Made by a program: the position numbers and the translations under genes. This document shows positions 46,156 through 56,790 of a stretch of DNA of 64,000 bases, in pieces. Where the stretch lies: positions 69,644,982 through 69,708,981 of the forward strand of contig NC_051067.1 of assembly GCF_004664715.2 (NCBI RefSeq), given 5' to 3'. This DNA comes from Peromyscus leucopus (lineage: Eukaryota > Chordata > Mammalia > Rodentia > Cricetidae). The notes under the pieces were generated by a model. It searched no databases, was not told the DNA's origin, and was given only the letters and a program-made list of their open reading frames with translations. Position 1 is the stretch's first letter. Each line of letters starts with the position of its first letter.

Positions 46156-46495
46156 GGCTGAGGAGGCAGTTTAGTAGCTAAAAGTGCTTGACATGCAAGC
46201 CTGAGGACCTAAGTTCAGATCCCTAGAATTCAAAGAGCTGAGCACAGCAGCACATGCCTGTAATGCTAATGCTCCTGCAGCAAGATGCTGTGACTTGAGA
46301 CAGGAAAATGCCCTGAAGCTGGTAGGCAGCCAGCCTGGCATGCACAATGACAAATATCTGTCTCAAACAAGGTGGAAGAAAAGGACTGGCACCTGAAATG
46401 GTCCTCTGGTTTCTACAAGCATGCAATGGCATGCGTGTATCTACTCTCACACATACACACATGTATACCACACATCATAAACACAAACACATGGA
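46156..46495 (+). mobile_element. B4 SINE
   Basis: Head 'ggctgaggaggcagtttagt' with B-box region 'ctaagttcagatccctagaa', then 'gcacatgcctgtaatgctaa', 'cagcctggcatgcacaatga', 'atctgtctcaaacaaggtgg' and 'cctctggtttctacaagcat', and CA-rich tail. All parts of B4 are present in order. Confidence 0.8.
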
Positions 46496-46529
46496 ACACA
46501 CACACACACACACACATACACACACACAC
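46496..46529. repeat. (CA)n microsatellite, B4 tail
   Basis: Imperfect CA repeat with one 'ata' interruption near 46517. Confidence 0.9.
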
Positions 46530-46547
46530 GCATGAACACAATCAGAA

Positions 46548-46745
46548 GCTGGGCATGAAGCTCAGTGGAAGAGCACTTCTCTAGCATGTTTAAACCATTG
46601 TCAAATCCACAATACCGGCAAAAATAAAATGCTGAAAGCTCATGTCTGTAATCCCACAACTTGCAGGGTTAAGGCAGGGGCATTGTACAGTTGGTGCTAG
46701 ATTGGCAAGTTCAAGACCAGTTAGTGATCCTGTCTTAAAAACAAA
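46548..46745 (+). mobile_element. ID-B1 composite SINE
   Basis: 'agctgggcatgaagctcagt' and 'ggaagagcacttctctagca' form an ID head. 'gaaagctcatgtctgtaatc', 'caagttcaagaccagttagt' and 'gatcctgtcttaaaaaca' form the B1-like right half. The ID-B1 junction lies near 46630. Confidence 0.75.
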
Positions 46746-46764
46746 TTCTTGATTTTGTTATCAT

Positions 46765-47150
46765 GGTTTGAGGCATATTATGTTATCAGGTTATTCACAT
46801 TATTATAAACTATATGCAATAGAATTTTCTACTTTTATGACAAAATATATAATTCACAGGTCCAAATCATAGTATTGTACAACCATCATCATGAGCTATC
46901 ACCAACATGTTTTTATCATCTTAAGCATACACTCTGTAACAATTGAAATACTCCCCTTGGCCTCTTTGAACTAGCTGCGGGCATGGTATACTTCTAACAC
47001 TTTCTTGACCTACATAATTCCTCATGGCAATATCTTCATGCAAATGAAATTATTCAATTTTTGTCTTCTTTGTCTTCACCTAGTATAATGTTTTCCAGGT
47101 TCAATCATTGTAGAACATGTATCAGGACTCTAATTCATCCTTCAAAAGAA
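46765..47150 (-). mobile_element. Old L1 (L1M-type) 3' UTR, left piece
   Basis: Reverse of the L1M tail: 'ttgtacaaccatcatcatga', 'cttcatgcaaatgaaattat', 'cacctagtataatgttttcc' and 'aggttcaatcattgtagaac'. Continues beyond the inserted B4 at 47473. Confidence 0.7.
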
Positions 47151-47151
47151 T

Positions 47152-47472
47152 ACACTTGTGTGGGTGTGGGTGTACTGTATGTCCAGATGCCTGTTCACAT
47201 GTATAGGAATGAGTGTGGAGGCCAGAGGACCACTCTGGATGCCATCCTCGGGAATTCTGTCTCTTCAAGATGGATATCTCATTGCCTAGAGCTTACCAAT
47301 TGGGTAAGATTGAATAGCCATCGAGCCCTGGGGGGATTTTCCTGCCGTCCTCCCCACTGCAGGGATAACAGGAATGCACCACCACTCCAAAGTGTGTTTT
47401 CATGGGCTCACGGGGTAAAATTATGTTTGTGCAGCAATCACTTTACCAACCTAGCCATCTCCCAAACCCCTC
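47152..47472 (-). mobile_element. B4 SINE inserted in old L1
   Basis: 'tgtgggtgtgggtgtactgt' (tail side), 'gtgtggaggccagaggacca', 'tagagcttaccaattgggta', 'tccccactgcagggataaca', 'gcaccaccactcc' and 'gcagcaatcactttaccaac' followed by 'ctagccatctccc' (tRNA head) give the reverse B4 order. Confidence 0.8.
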
Positions 47473-47650
47473 TGTTCCATTTTTATAATTGAATAATATC
47501 CCATACTGTGGACATTCTACATTTTAAAAGTTCACTCATCTGTTGACAAACACTTGAGTTATTTCCACTTTGTGCTATTTTGCTCAAATGACTTTTGTAT
47601 TGCCTTTCAAAAGGAAAATGTGTGTTTAGATGCATGTTACCATCAATCAC
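47473..47650 (-). mobile_element. Old L1 (L1M-type), right piece
   Basis: 'gaataatatcccatactgtg', 'ttcactcatctgttgacaaa' and 'gttatttccactttgtgcta' are the direct continuation of the L1M end at 46765-47150 (remembered: aataatattccattgtatg...catctgttgatgga...). Confidence 0.75.
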
Positions 47651-48970
47651 ACATAATTTCTCCACATCACAACTATAAATGCCCCAGGGGTCTGCATTGT
47701 ATGATGAGTCATCATTAACAATTGATTGCAATGATTGCACTATCTAAAATAAAGGACAAAGTTTCTGAGCACTTTCAGTGACAGAGTCTATTTGGAAAGG
47801 GTACTGAGATTTCCCCTAAGCACAATCAGCTGTACTACTTTGAAGCAATGAACATTTATGTGGCAAACAGACACTGAGACTATGACCATTTTAAACTTCG
47901 GGAATGTATGGAAGACAATTTTACACCAAAGCTATTGGGTGTTAAGTAAATTACTAATAGAATTGAAATATGAGTGAGCCATTGTACTATTGCAAAAAAC
48001 TGAAACATCATGCTCCTTTATGATATGCTCGTTTGAGAACTGTGAAAAATAGAAAATAAAACGAACTTCCTGTTCTGCAGCCTGGATGGAAAGGAAGATC
48101 AAAGAACCAAACAAAATATGTCTGCCTTACAAGGCCACACCTGGGCAAGAAAAAAGATGTGAACAGTGGGATTCTTTAGAGCATCAGATCTAAAGCCCAT
48201 CTTACTTTAAGTATTTATTTTTTAAGTAAACTGGAGAGAACACCTGTGGTGAACTCTCCAAGTTTGCATCTGTCAATCATTTCTTCAAGGAGGGAATAAA
48301 TGATGACAAAAACAAAAATGACTAATACTTCCCACTAAGCATTGGACAGACAAAAGAAATCAACCATATAACACAAAGCTTTCAGAACTCTGTTAACACA
48401 AAGTTACAGAATGGGTTTTCATTGACCAGTTATGCTATGTCAAATAGAACCAAAATCAAGACCCTACATGCCTTTTTCCTCATACTAAAATACGGTAAGT
48501 TCATGGGTCTAAGTAAAAAACAAAATCAATAAGACAATAATTAAGAAAATTATATGGACATGAGGGGAAATATCTCATAACCTAATAAAACTTAGGGCAG
48601 TCATACCCAGCCCTGAATGAGATATTTAGGATAATGAGGTTATGGAATGTATGCTTCTGCCTTCTCATAAGGCCCATCTCATCAGTAGCATCAGTTTTAG
48701 TATAATTTTACTAAATAAATCAAGCTTTGATTTTATTTTATATGCAAGAATCGAGTGATACTGTAGTATTAAAAATTGGTTTTTAATGGTTTAAATATGT
48801 TTAAATTTATTCATAATAATAAGAAAACTACAATTAACAGGAGAATGACCAGAAACAGTTGTTTACCTTCTAGCAAGCATTCTTTTCAATATTAGTGAGT
48901 GGTGATTGTCATGTATCAAAGTCTGAGGTAGCTAATTGTGGAAATGTCAAATATAAAAACATAAACCTAA
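47651..48970. other. Unassigned non-coding stretch
   Basis: About 1.3 kb, A+T-rich. Nothing recognised. Confidence 0.45.
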
Positions 48971-49127
48971 GCCAGCACGATGGCTCAGAAGGTAAAGGAT
49001 CTTGCTGTTAATAGTGACAACCTAAATTCAATCCATGGGGCCCACGTAGTGGAAGGAGAGAACCAACTCTCTAAGGTTGTCCTCTGACCTCCATTCCTGA
49101 ACCATGGTACATGTACACACAAACACA

Positions 49128-49128
<1 letters not shown>
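48971..49128 (+). mobile_element. RSINE1/B4-class SINE
   Basis: Near-complete: 'gccagcacgatggctcagaa', 'ggtaaaggatcttgctg', 'cctaaattcaatccatgggg', 'cccacgtagtggaaggagag' and 'aaggttgtcctctgacctcc'. A and B box regions are still readable. Confidence 0.85.

Positions 49129-49168
<40 letters not shown>
49129..49168. repeat. (CA)20 microsatellite, SINE tail
   Basis: Pure CA repeat at the 3' end of the plus-strand RSINE1, followed by short AT-rich sequence. Confidence 0.95.
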
Positions 49169-49172
<4 letters not shown>

Positions 49173-49724
49173 TACATATATATATAATAGTTTATAAAAC
49201 CCACAAGACAATAATTATGCTAAAATAGAACTTAAAGCAAGTCAGAACATTCCAAATGTGGCAAACATGTATTTTAGTAGATATCCTTCACACAATACAA
49301 AATACAATATCATTTCATATTCACAATATAGTATAGTATATGTGGTTGTATTATATTATGTAATATAGTCCAACTCGATGTAATAACACTAAATGACACA
49401 TTGGCTTCATTATGCCCCATAGTCTCCCTCACTTTTTTGCCCTTTAACAAAAGCATATCAAATTTATTTTTAATGGAAAAATATGCTCGAATTTGGAGAA
49501 CGTTAGGGAACAAGTGAAGGGATCAGAGGAGGGAGGGGCTGTCCATGAAGCTAGAGCTAAATCATAGGGGAAAAGGTAAGGGCAGAGTGAATCTGGTTTG
49601 TTGTTGTTACAGACAGAATTAGTCCCCCTCAGGGATGAGCCTCCTAATTGGTTATCCAGTTTCACATGGTCATCTCTTAAATCACATACACATGAGCAAC
49701 ACTAAACAGACTATATAGATTGTT

Positions 49725-49726
<2 letters not shown>
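49169..49726. other. Unassigned non-coding stretch
   Basis: A+T-rich, with 'tataatata'-like runs. No element recognised. Confidence 0.45.

Positions 49727-49757
<31 letters not shown>
49727..49757. repeat. (TA)n microsatellite
   Basis: About 15 TA units. Confidence 0.9.
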
Positions 49758-49763
<6 letters not shown>

Positions 49764-49904
49764 GTTTGGATGTGTGCACTTATACATGTATGTAATAATA
49801 ACAATTAAGAAAAAGAGGCCATGAATTTTAGAGGGAGCAAGGATATAGAGAGGGGTAGGATAGAAGAAAAGGAAGGAGTAAATATGCAATTATATTTTTA
49901 ATTT

Positions 49905-49905
<1 letters not shown>

Positions 49906-49943
<38 letters not shown>
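49906..49943. repeat. (TA)n microsatellite next to a truncated B1
   Basis: TA repeat ending in 'catacatatacatacacag', which leads directly into the B1 fragment. Confidence 0.9.
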
Positions 49944-49947
<4 letters not shown>

Positions 49948-49960
49948 CATATACATACAC

Positions 49961-50055
49961 AGAGGCAGGCAGGTTGTAAGTTTGAGGCCAGCATATACTA
50001 CTTAGTGAATTCAGGGATAACTTGAGCTATAGCAAGACTATCTCAAAACAAATAT
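49961..50055 (+). mobile_element. B1 SINE, 5'-truncated
   Basis: 'gaggcaggcaggttgtaagt', 'ttgaggccagcatatactac' and 'gctatagcaagactatctca' are the right two thirds of a B1. The promoter half is missing where it meets the TA repeat. Confidence 0.7.
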
Positions 50056-50181
50056 ACAAAATAGACATATGGGATGTAACTCTTCATAGTTCAAGGTCCA
50101 GTGGTGTTATGGAGATTAAACACAAAGAACAAAATAAAGTTATTTAGTTTTAAATTAGTATTGCTGCTGCTGCTGTTGGTG

Positions 50182-50325
50182 GTAGGCGTGTGTGCGTGCG
50201 CGTGTGTGTGAAGATCAGAGGAACTTTGAGGAATCAGTTCTCTGTCTACCATGGGTTCTGTGGATGGAACTAAGGTCAAGCTTTAGCAGCAATTGTTCCA
50301 ACCCTCTGAGTTATCTTGTCAGTCC
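50182..50325 (-). mobile_element. RSINE1/B4-class SINE
   Basis: GT-rich tail 'gtgtgtgcgtgcgcgtgtgt' on the left, then 'gaagatcagaggaactttga', 'ttctctgtctaccatgggtt' and 'agcaattgttccaaccctct' plus 'gagttatcttgtcagtcc', which is the reversed head (gactggcaagataactcaga). Confidence 0.75.
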
Positions 50326-50884
50326 AAAATAAAGTTACTTAAACTCAGAGTGGCAAGTTCATATGAGAAGATGCTAGACTTTAAAGCTGCCTTAACTCAC
50401 ATAGGCGATGACTACATAGTCAAGCATATCTCTCTGAAACAGAACTCTTGTTACCTGTGTCTTACACAGCTTTGCTAAATAAGGGGAGTAGGCTGGTTCT
50501 TCACTCATAGTTCTCACACCCAATGTCTAAGGCAAGATTCAGAAGTGATACTTGACTGCAGTCCAAGGAGAGATGAACACATCTACTAAAGATGGATGGA
50601 AACTGCTTTTTCTCCCAGAGCCAAGCACCACTCTACACTTGACACTGAGCAACTATACAGAAAGCAACTAACCTCCATTCCCCCTCCACCTTAGAGAGGA
50701 ACAAGTAAGGGAGTCCAGTGTTCAGAGAGAAGGTGCAGAGAAGATTCTAAAAAAAAAAAAAAAAGAAAAAAAAAGTGAATGGTAACATTGTGATCTTTTT
50801 TTTTTAGTGAATGTTGATCATTTATTGCACTAGACTATCAACAGATTCCTTACATGTGGGTCTAAGTCATTAGTTACCGAGTCT
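50326..50884. other. Unassigned stretch with A- and T-runs
   Basis: Contains an A-rich run at 50750-50775 and a T run at 50797-50806, with the phrase 'agtgaatg' next to each. No element identified. Confidence 0.45.
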
Positions 50885-51410
50885 TTTATATATATAAAAT
50901 TTTATAATTAATTTAATTTTATGTATCAGCCACGGATTCCCCTGTCCTCCCTCCTCCCACCCCCCAGCCTTCCCCTCCAATCCACCCTCCATTCCCACTT
51001 CCTCCAAAGCAAGGTCTCCACTGGGGATTCAGCTCAGCCTGGTAGATTCAGTTGAAGCAGGTCTAGTCCCCTCCTCCCTACACCAAAGCTAAGCAAAATG
51101 TCTCAGCATAGGCCCTAGGTTCCAAAAAGCCAGTTCATGTACTAAGGACATGTCCCGGTCCCACTGCCTGGGGGCCTCCTAAATAGTTCAAGCTAATCAA
51201 CTGTCTCACTTATCCAGAGGACCTGATCCAGTTCCATGGGGGCTCCTCAGCTATTGGTTCACAGTTCATGTGCTTCCACTAGTTTGGCTCTTTGTCCTGT
51301 GCTTTTTCCAATCATGGTCTCAATATCTCTTGCTCATGTAATCCCTCCTCTCTCCTAAAGCTGCTAGAAAATAAAGGGGATTCCCACCCCCACTGGGAGC
51401 TCCTGTCAGC
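50885..51410 (-). mobile_element. L1 3' UTR, 5'-truncated
   Basis: Plus-strand reading 'ttttatgtatcagccacgga', C-rich block 'cctccctcctcccacccccc', 'ctggtagattcagttgaagc', 'caactgtctcacttatccag', 'gacctgatccagttccatgg' and 'ggttcacagttcatgtgctt' is the reverse of the L1 3' UTR also seen at 25265 and 55623. The right edge is approximate. Confidence 0.8.
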
Positions 51411-51573
51411 GGGGTTATGTGATTGTTTCATGACTGAAATTGAATTTGCATGTAAAACGAGTTGAGCTCTAGATTCCTCGTTTCAAATTTCTTATTTTTC
51501 CAAATTAATTTAAATCTGAGTTGAAAAAACAATGTGGTCTTGGTCTTGATAAATTTGGTTAATCAATGTCTTT

Positions 51574-51633
<60 letters not shown>

Positions 51634-52321
51634 AAGAAAATATCCAATTATAGATAGTATGGCTTAGGGGTCACTGGTTATGGAAGTTTCAGTCACTGTG
51701 TCTAAAGCAGGGGAAATGAGCCAGAACTTTATCAGGAGAATAAAGAAATTATCAGGAAGTCATTATGAGCTAGGAAATAGTCCAGCTGGAACTGAAAGAA
51801 TAAACAAAAGTTCCCAGAAAGCTAGTGATAAAACAGCAGTTGACTTAATTCAAGACAGGAGAGATTGTTCATTATCTGCTTTTAAAAGGTCCGTTCTGTG
51901 TCCGCAATTATGTAGCTAGGACCAGAAAGAATTCTTCTGTATGGTAAGGAAATTGAAAATTAAAACCAACGTCTCTCTTCTATAGGTGCAAATGTCAAGT
52001 ACTTCTTCTGGAAATGATGCGTTGGTAAAAACTGCTAAGGAGGGATTCAGTGAAGGTGCTCAGCAGTACCAGCTCAGAAAGCAACCCAGAAATAGGTTAT
52101 TCAAGAATTTAATGTCCAGGTCACTGGGATGCTGTGTCTGCTAATGGTCCAAGTGCCAAAGTAAATAGAGAGCTACAATGACTGGGAAGACAACCCCATT
52201 CCACCCTGTGTCTGGCACAGCAAGTAGCTGAGATTTAAATTCTAGGTCTTTGAGCTGGGACATTAAGTGAGTCCATGATTTTAAACCTTATGTGCTGAAA
52301 GCTACCTTAATGATCCTGGTA
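51411..52321. other. Unassigned stretch with (GA)n
   Basis: Apart from the (GA)27 at 51577-51630, nothing recognised. The 79-codon open frame at 51680-51919 has no family resemblance. Confidence 0.45.
51577..51630. repeat. (GA)27 microsatellite
   Basis: Pure GA dinucleotide repeat of 54 bases. Confidence 0.95.
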
Positions 52322-52590
52322 AGCTCTGAATTTTTTTTTATTGAAAATAAAGTTTTCATACAATGTATACTAATCATGGTTTCCTTTCCCTCATCTCCTC
52401 CTGGATCCTCTCCACCTCCCTATTCTTCAAATCCCACAGTTCCTTTCTCTCTCTTAATGAAAACAAACAGGCAAATAAAAAAGACAAACAAGGAAACAGC
52501 AGGACAAACAAACAAAAAAGAATAAAAGAAACTTAAAAAGGCTACAAGAAAAAAATACATACACACACACACACAACCAAACATACACAT

Positions 52591-52642
<52 letters not shown>

Positions 52643-53385
52643 CAAAATCAGGAACCATAACATATAAGGAAAAAAAAAAACAGTAAGGTGAAAAAAATGC
52701 CCATACAAAGCAATATGAGAAAAAAAAATCCAAAAGTATAAGTGAGTCAGTTTTGTGTTGGCTACCTGCTTCTGGGCATAGAGCCTACTTCTAAGTGTGG
52801 ATTGTACACCCAGTGAGACTCCCTTGGAGAAACTAATTTTCCTTTATGAGTGGTTGTTCATTGGAAGCAGCCACTCAGTTGGGGATGGGAGCTCGTGTCT
52901 ATTTCCCCATCTCAGCTCTAGGACCTCTTCTGGATTGGACCTTGTCCAGGCTGTTACAGCCTCTGTGAGTTGATATGTGCATCAGTCCTGTTGTATCTGA
53001 AAGACACTGTTTCATTGGTATCATCCATCCCCTCTGGCTCTTACAATATTTCTGCCTCCTCTTCAGCATAATTGCCTGAGCTCTGAGGGGAGTTGGTGAA
53101 GATCTCCTATTTAGGACTAAGTGTTTCAATGCCTTACTCCTTTGTGTTAGTTCCCATCTATCACAGAAGACATCTCTAGAAGATGGCTGAATGAGACACT
53201 GATCTATTGATACAGGAAGATGTCATGCAGAGTCATTTTATTGCTGTATTTCTTTAGCAGAACAATAGTATTTTGTTTTCCCCTAGATCCATGACCTATT
53301 TAGTCACATATTCTTGCTCACCTGAGCCGTATCAAGACTGGGTTCTATCTAATGGAGTGGGCCTTAAATCCAATTAAAGAGTAGT
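52322..53385 (-). mobile_element. Lx-type L1 3' UTR
   Basis: Starts 'ttttttttattgaaaataaa', 'gttttcatacaatgtatact', then A-rich sequence with a (CA)n (52560-52641), 'cagttttgtgttggctacct', 'cagtgagactcccttggaga', 'cctctgtgagttgatatgtg', 'catccatcccctctggctct', 'tcattttattgctgtatttc', 'cctagatccatgacctattt' and 'atggagtgggccttaaatcc'. This is one of the most complete Lx tails here and shares its first part with 6172-6555. Confidence 0.85.
52560..52641. repeat. (CA)n within Lx 3' UTR, interrupted
   Basis: Two CA blocks (52560-52574 and 52592-52641) separated by 'accaaacatacacatg'. Located in the A-rich part of the LINE tail. Confidence 0.9.
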
Positions 53386-53445
53386 ATTATCTGCATTATA
53401 ATTCATTGAACCTGGTATTGGGGTTGTGATGCTGTGTTTCATTCT

Positions 53446-53446
<1 letters not shown>

Positions 53447-53497
<51 letters not shown>

Positions 53498-53690
53498 GCA
53501 ACGTGATGTGTATGCTCATAAGTAAGTTCAGATCTCAAGCCCTTGGAAGACATTGGAGTGTCTTCCTCTATCATTTCCCACATTATTCCTTTGAGACAGG
53601 GTCTCTCCTTGGCATTGGGACTAGGCTGGCAGCTAGTAAGCCCTGGGATTCCTCCTGCCTCTATCCCAACTAATTCCGGAGTGACAGATA
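53447..53690 (-). mobile_element. B4-class SINE with (GT)25 tail
   Basis: (GT)n at 53447-53496, then 'attcctttgagacagggtct', 'aggctggcagctagtaagcc' and 'ctgggattcctcctgcctct', the reversed B1-like half of B4. The tRNA head is not seen. Confidence 0.65.
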
Positions 53691-53734
53691 CCTTCATGCA
53701 ACCACTCTGGGAATTTTTTTAATGTAGTTTAATT

Positions 53735-53935
53735 TAATGTGTTTGAGTGTTTCTTTGCATGTATACATGTACACCCTGTGCATACCTAGTACCCACAGAA
53801 GTCAGAAGAAGGCATGAGATCCCCTGGGAACAGAGTTATAAATAGATATAAGCTGCTATGTGTGCTGCAAGTTGAAGCCAGGTCCTCTGGAAGAACACCC
53901 AGTGCTCTTAACTCATTTCTCCAGGACCCACTCAG
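53735..53935 (-). mobile_element. B3/B2 SINE
   Basis: 'gtgtttgagtgtttctttgc', 'gtacccacagaagtcagaag', 'ggcatgagatcccctgggaa', 'cagagttataaatagatata', 'agctgctatgtgtgctgcaa' and 'aggtcctctggaagaacacc' with 'cagtgctcttaactcatttc' follow the reversed B3 consensus. Confidence 0.85.
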
Positions 53936-53937
53936 GT

Positions 53938-54018
53938 ATTGTTACATGAGTGTTGGGTATCAAACTCAGGTCCTCATTCTGCAATATTCTTACCCACTGA
54001 GCCACATACCCAGTCCTG
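53938..54018 (-). mobile_element. ID-type SINE fragment
   Basis: 'gttgggtatcaaactcaggt', 'cctcattctgcaatattctt' and 'acccactgagccacataccc' correspond to the reversed ID head (ggggatgtagctcagtgg...). It directly follows the B3 element on the same strand. Confidence 0.6.
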
Positions 54019-55538
54019 AGATTCTGTATTGCTAACAAGTTCTGCAATCTGCTGGTGCTGCGACCTGAGACCCATGCTTTGAGAAGTCAAGGCATGCTGC
54101 ATTGATGACCCATCAGTCATAACACTTGAGTGTGTTGTGAAGACATTATGAAAAGGCCATTGAACTCTCACATTTTTATTCTGTGAACATTGCCATATTT
54201 CCACTCAGGAACTGTTTCCATCTCTGCTTATACCATTCAGCATGCAGCTCTTACCTTGAGGTAGAAAATTGAAGACCAACCGGAAAGGACTGCACATCAG
54301 CCACATGAAGTCACCTAAGTGGAGAGCAATACCTCAGAGCACAGAAAAATTACTTTTTGTTTCAGTAAACTTTACATATAAAGAGTGAAAGTTGTTTTCG
54401 ACTTTCAAGAAATTCTTATCAAAACAACTGACAGGGACTACACTTCTTAAAGGTCAAATGGTTTGCCTCAGGTTTCTATGGTTGAAGAATTTCATTGCTG
54501 TTTCTGTGGACCGGTGAGCTGCTCGAACTTTGAAATGAAATATTGACTCTTGCCAAGACTTATACTATACATTACAGTTTTCATAGGAGATTTCTAGCTG
54601 GAAAAGAATCTGAATCACTGGAGGATAGGAGGAATATTACCACAGTCCACCAAATGTTTTAGGTGTGTCTGTAAATAAGATGCAGACTAATGTATAGAAT
54701 ATAAGACACATAAGAATGTAAATTTCAAATATAAATAATTTCTTTGGTTAAATAAATTAAGCAAGTTTCATAAAAAATGAAATAATAGATTTCTTTAGAA
54801 GACACACAGTAGTTGAAATTGAATGCATAGGAGAAATTTCAAGCAGAAATATAAGTAGGAAAAGGTGAATGAGAATTGAAGAAATATAGGTAAACATGTG
54901 GAATAATGTGGAGATTCAATGGGATTAGACCCTGAAAACATCTGTTCTCATACTCAAATTCTAAGACACCAGTTCAACAGATGTGCTTTCCTTTGTTATT
55001 TGTTCCAAACTCAATGCTTAGTGTAAATTTAAAAATGATAGCTAAAGCCTGTGATGACTGAGCATTCAAACAGACCCCTACCCTGAGTGCTTCTCATCCG
55101 TGATGCTATTGTCTTTCTGGTTTCAGCTGACACATGCTTTGCCTTGACACTGCCCCCTCCCACCACCACATTGGAAAGAAATGAAGTCAGGTCTCCTTGC
55201 TCAGGGGTTGGACAGTATAGATTTTCCTCTCATTGGTATGTTTCCTATCTACCTGAAAAGATACTGGTTGTCTTACATTTCTCATCCCTACCCTGGTTCT
55301 CCAAGAGCAGGGACTATTTCAAATCTTTACCCTCAGTTTCTAGTACCTTCTGGGGGCTGTAAGAGGAGCTAAACAGTGTGAGTGATTCATAGGAAAGAAA
55401 AGACACACAGTGTGGCCAGGTAGAGCCAGAGTCACACTATCTGAAGGGCTACTGTGCCCATCTTACACTTGGCCAGTGAGGTCCTTGATGTTGTTTAACT
55501 CTTAGTGTGCCAATGATAGATAACCCTTTAGCTGCTGT
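54019..55538. other. Mostly unassigned stretch, possible L2 fragment
   Basis: About 1.5 kb. Near 55280-55380, 'ttctccaagagcagggacta' and 'tttctagtaccttctggggg' resemble the L2 3' end ('gagggcagggactgtgt...cccagcacctag'). The rest is unrecognised. Confidence 0.4.
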
Positions 55539-55587
55539 CTTAGTTAGGGTTTCTATTGCTGTGAAGAGACACCTTGACCATGGCAAA

Positions 55588-56311
55588 TTTGTTTGTTTGT
55601 TTGTTTGCTTGTTTGTTTGTTTTTCTTTTTTTACCCCCTTTTATTTTATTTTACAATACCATTCAGTTCTACATATCAGCCACAGATTCCCTTGTTCTCC
55701 CCCTCCTGCCCCCTCCCCTTCCCCCAGCACACCCCCCATTCCCACCTCCTCCAGGGCAAAGCCTCCCCCAAGGACTGAGATCGACCTGGTAGACTCAGTC
55801 CAGGCAGGTCCAGTTCCCTCTTTCCAGACTGAGCCAAGTATCCCTGCATAAGCCCCAGGTTTCAAACAGCCAACTCATGCAATGAGCACAGGACCCGGTA
55901 CCACTGCCTAGATGCCTCCCAAACAGATCAAGCCAATCAACTGTCTCATCTATTCAGAGGGCCTGATCCAGTTGGGGGCCCCTCAGCCTTTGGTTCATAG
56001 TTCATGTGTTTCCATTCATTTGGGTATTTGTCCCTGTGCTTTATCCAACCTTGGTTTCAACAATTTTTGTTCATATAAACCCTCCTCTTTCTCGCTAATT
56101 AGACTCCTGGAACTCCACCCAGGGCCTAGCTGTGGATCTCTGCATCCAGATCCCTCAGTCATTGGATGGGGTTTCTGGCATGACTACTAGGGTGTTTGGC
56201 CATCCCATCACCAGAGTAGGTCAGTTCCGGCTGTCTCTCGACCATTGCCAGCAGTCTAGCTATGTTCATATCAGCATTGTTTGTAATAGCCAAAACCTGG
56301 AAACAACCTAG
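55588..56311 (-). mobile_element. L1 3' UTR and ORF2 tail, 5'-truncated
   Basis: On the minus strand it reads from 'ccatctaggttgtttccagg' (ORF2 end) through 'ggccaaacaccctagtagtc', 'gatctggatgcagagatcc', 'ctatgaaccaaaggctgagg' and the G-rich block (plus-strand 55697-55740), to 'actgaatggtattg'. It ends in an A-rich tail with AAAC units at 55588-55622. Same subfamily as 25265-25862, opposite strand. Confidence 0.85.
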
Positions 56312-56493
56312 ATGGTTTTTTTTGTTTTTCGAGACAATGTTTCTCTGTGTAGTTTTGGTGCCTGTCCTGGATCTCACTCTGTAGACCAGGCTGGCTTCGA
56401 ACTCACAGATCACAGAGATCCAACCTGGCTCTGCCTCCCGAGTGCTGGGATTAAAGGCGTGCACCGCTGCCACCCTGGCCACCACCACCACCT
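56312..56493 (-). mobile_element. B1 SINE joined to the L1 5' end
   Basis: Reverse B1: 'tttgtttttcgagacaatgt', 'gatctcactctgtagaccag', 'gctggcttcgaactcacaga', 'gcctcccgagtgctgggatt' and 'aaaggcgtgcaccgctgcca'. A short duplication of its first bases ('accaccaccacctgg') follows. The right edge meets ggccacagcaaa (56494-56505), similar to gaccatggcaaa (55576-55587) on the far side of the L1. Confidence 0.85.
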
Positions 56494-56790
56494 GGCCACA
56501 GCAAACATTTCATTGGAGCTGGCTTACAGTTCAGATGTTCAGTCCATTATCATCATGGTGGTAATCATGATGGCAGCAGGCAGACATGATGCTGGAGAGA
56601 TAGATGGGAGTTCTACACCTGGGTCTGCAAGCAGTAGGCAGAGGGAGAGCTCTATTAGGCCTGGCTTGAGCTTTTGAAACCTCAAAACCTACCCCCAGTA
56701 ACATACTTCCTCCATCAAGGCCACACCTACTCTAACAAGGCCACACATTATAATCCTTTCCAATAATGCCATTCCCCACAAGTCTATAGA

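Larger units (their letters stand above)
55539..56790 (+). mobile_element. Rodent dispersed repeat interrupted by a B1-L1 block
   Basis: Left piece 55539-55587 reads 'cttagttagggtttctattg', 'ctgtgaagagacaccttgac'. Right piece from 56506 reads 'catttcattggagctggctt', 'cagtccattatcatcatggt', 'gggagttctacacctgggtc' and 'atcaaggccacacctactct'. I know this order as one rodent repeat but cannot name it with confidence. The block 55588-56493 is foreign to it. Confidence 0.65.

Noticed and set aside
50750..50822. Target duplication 'agtgaatg' around an A-run and a T-run
   Set aside because: The two copies are only about 40 bases apart with no recognisable element between them.
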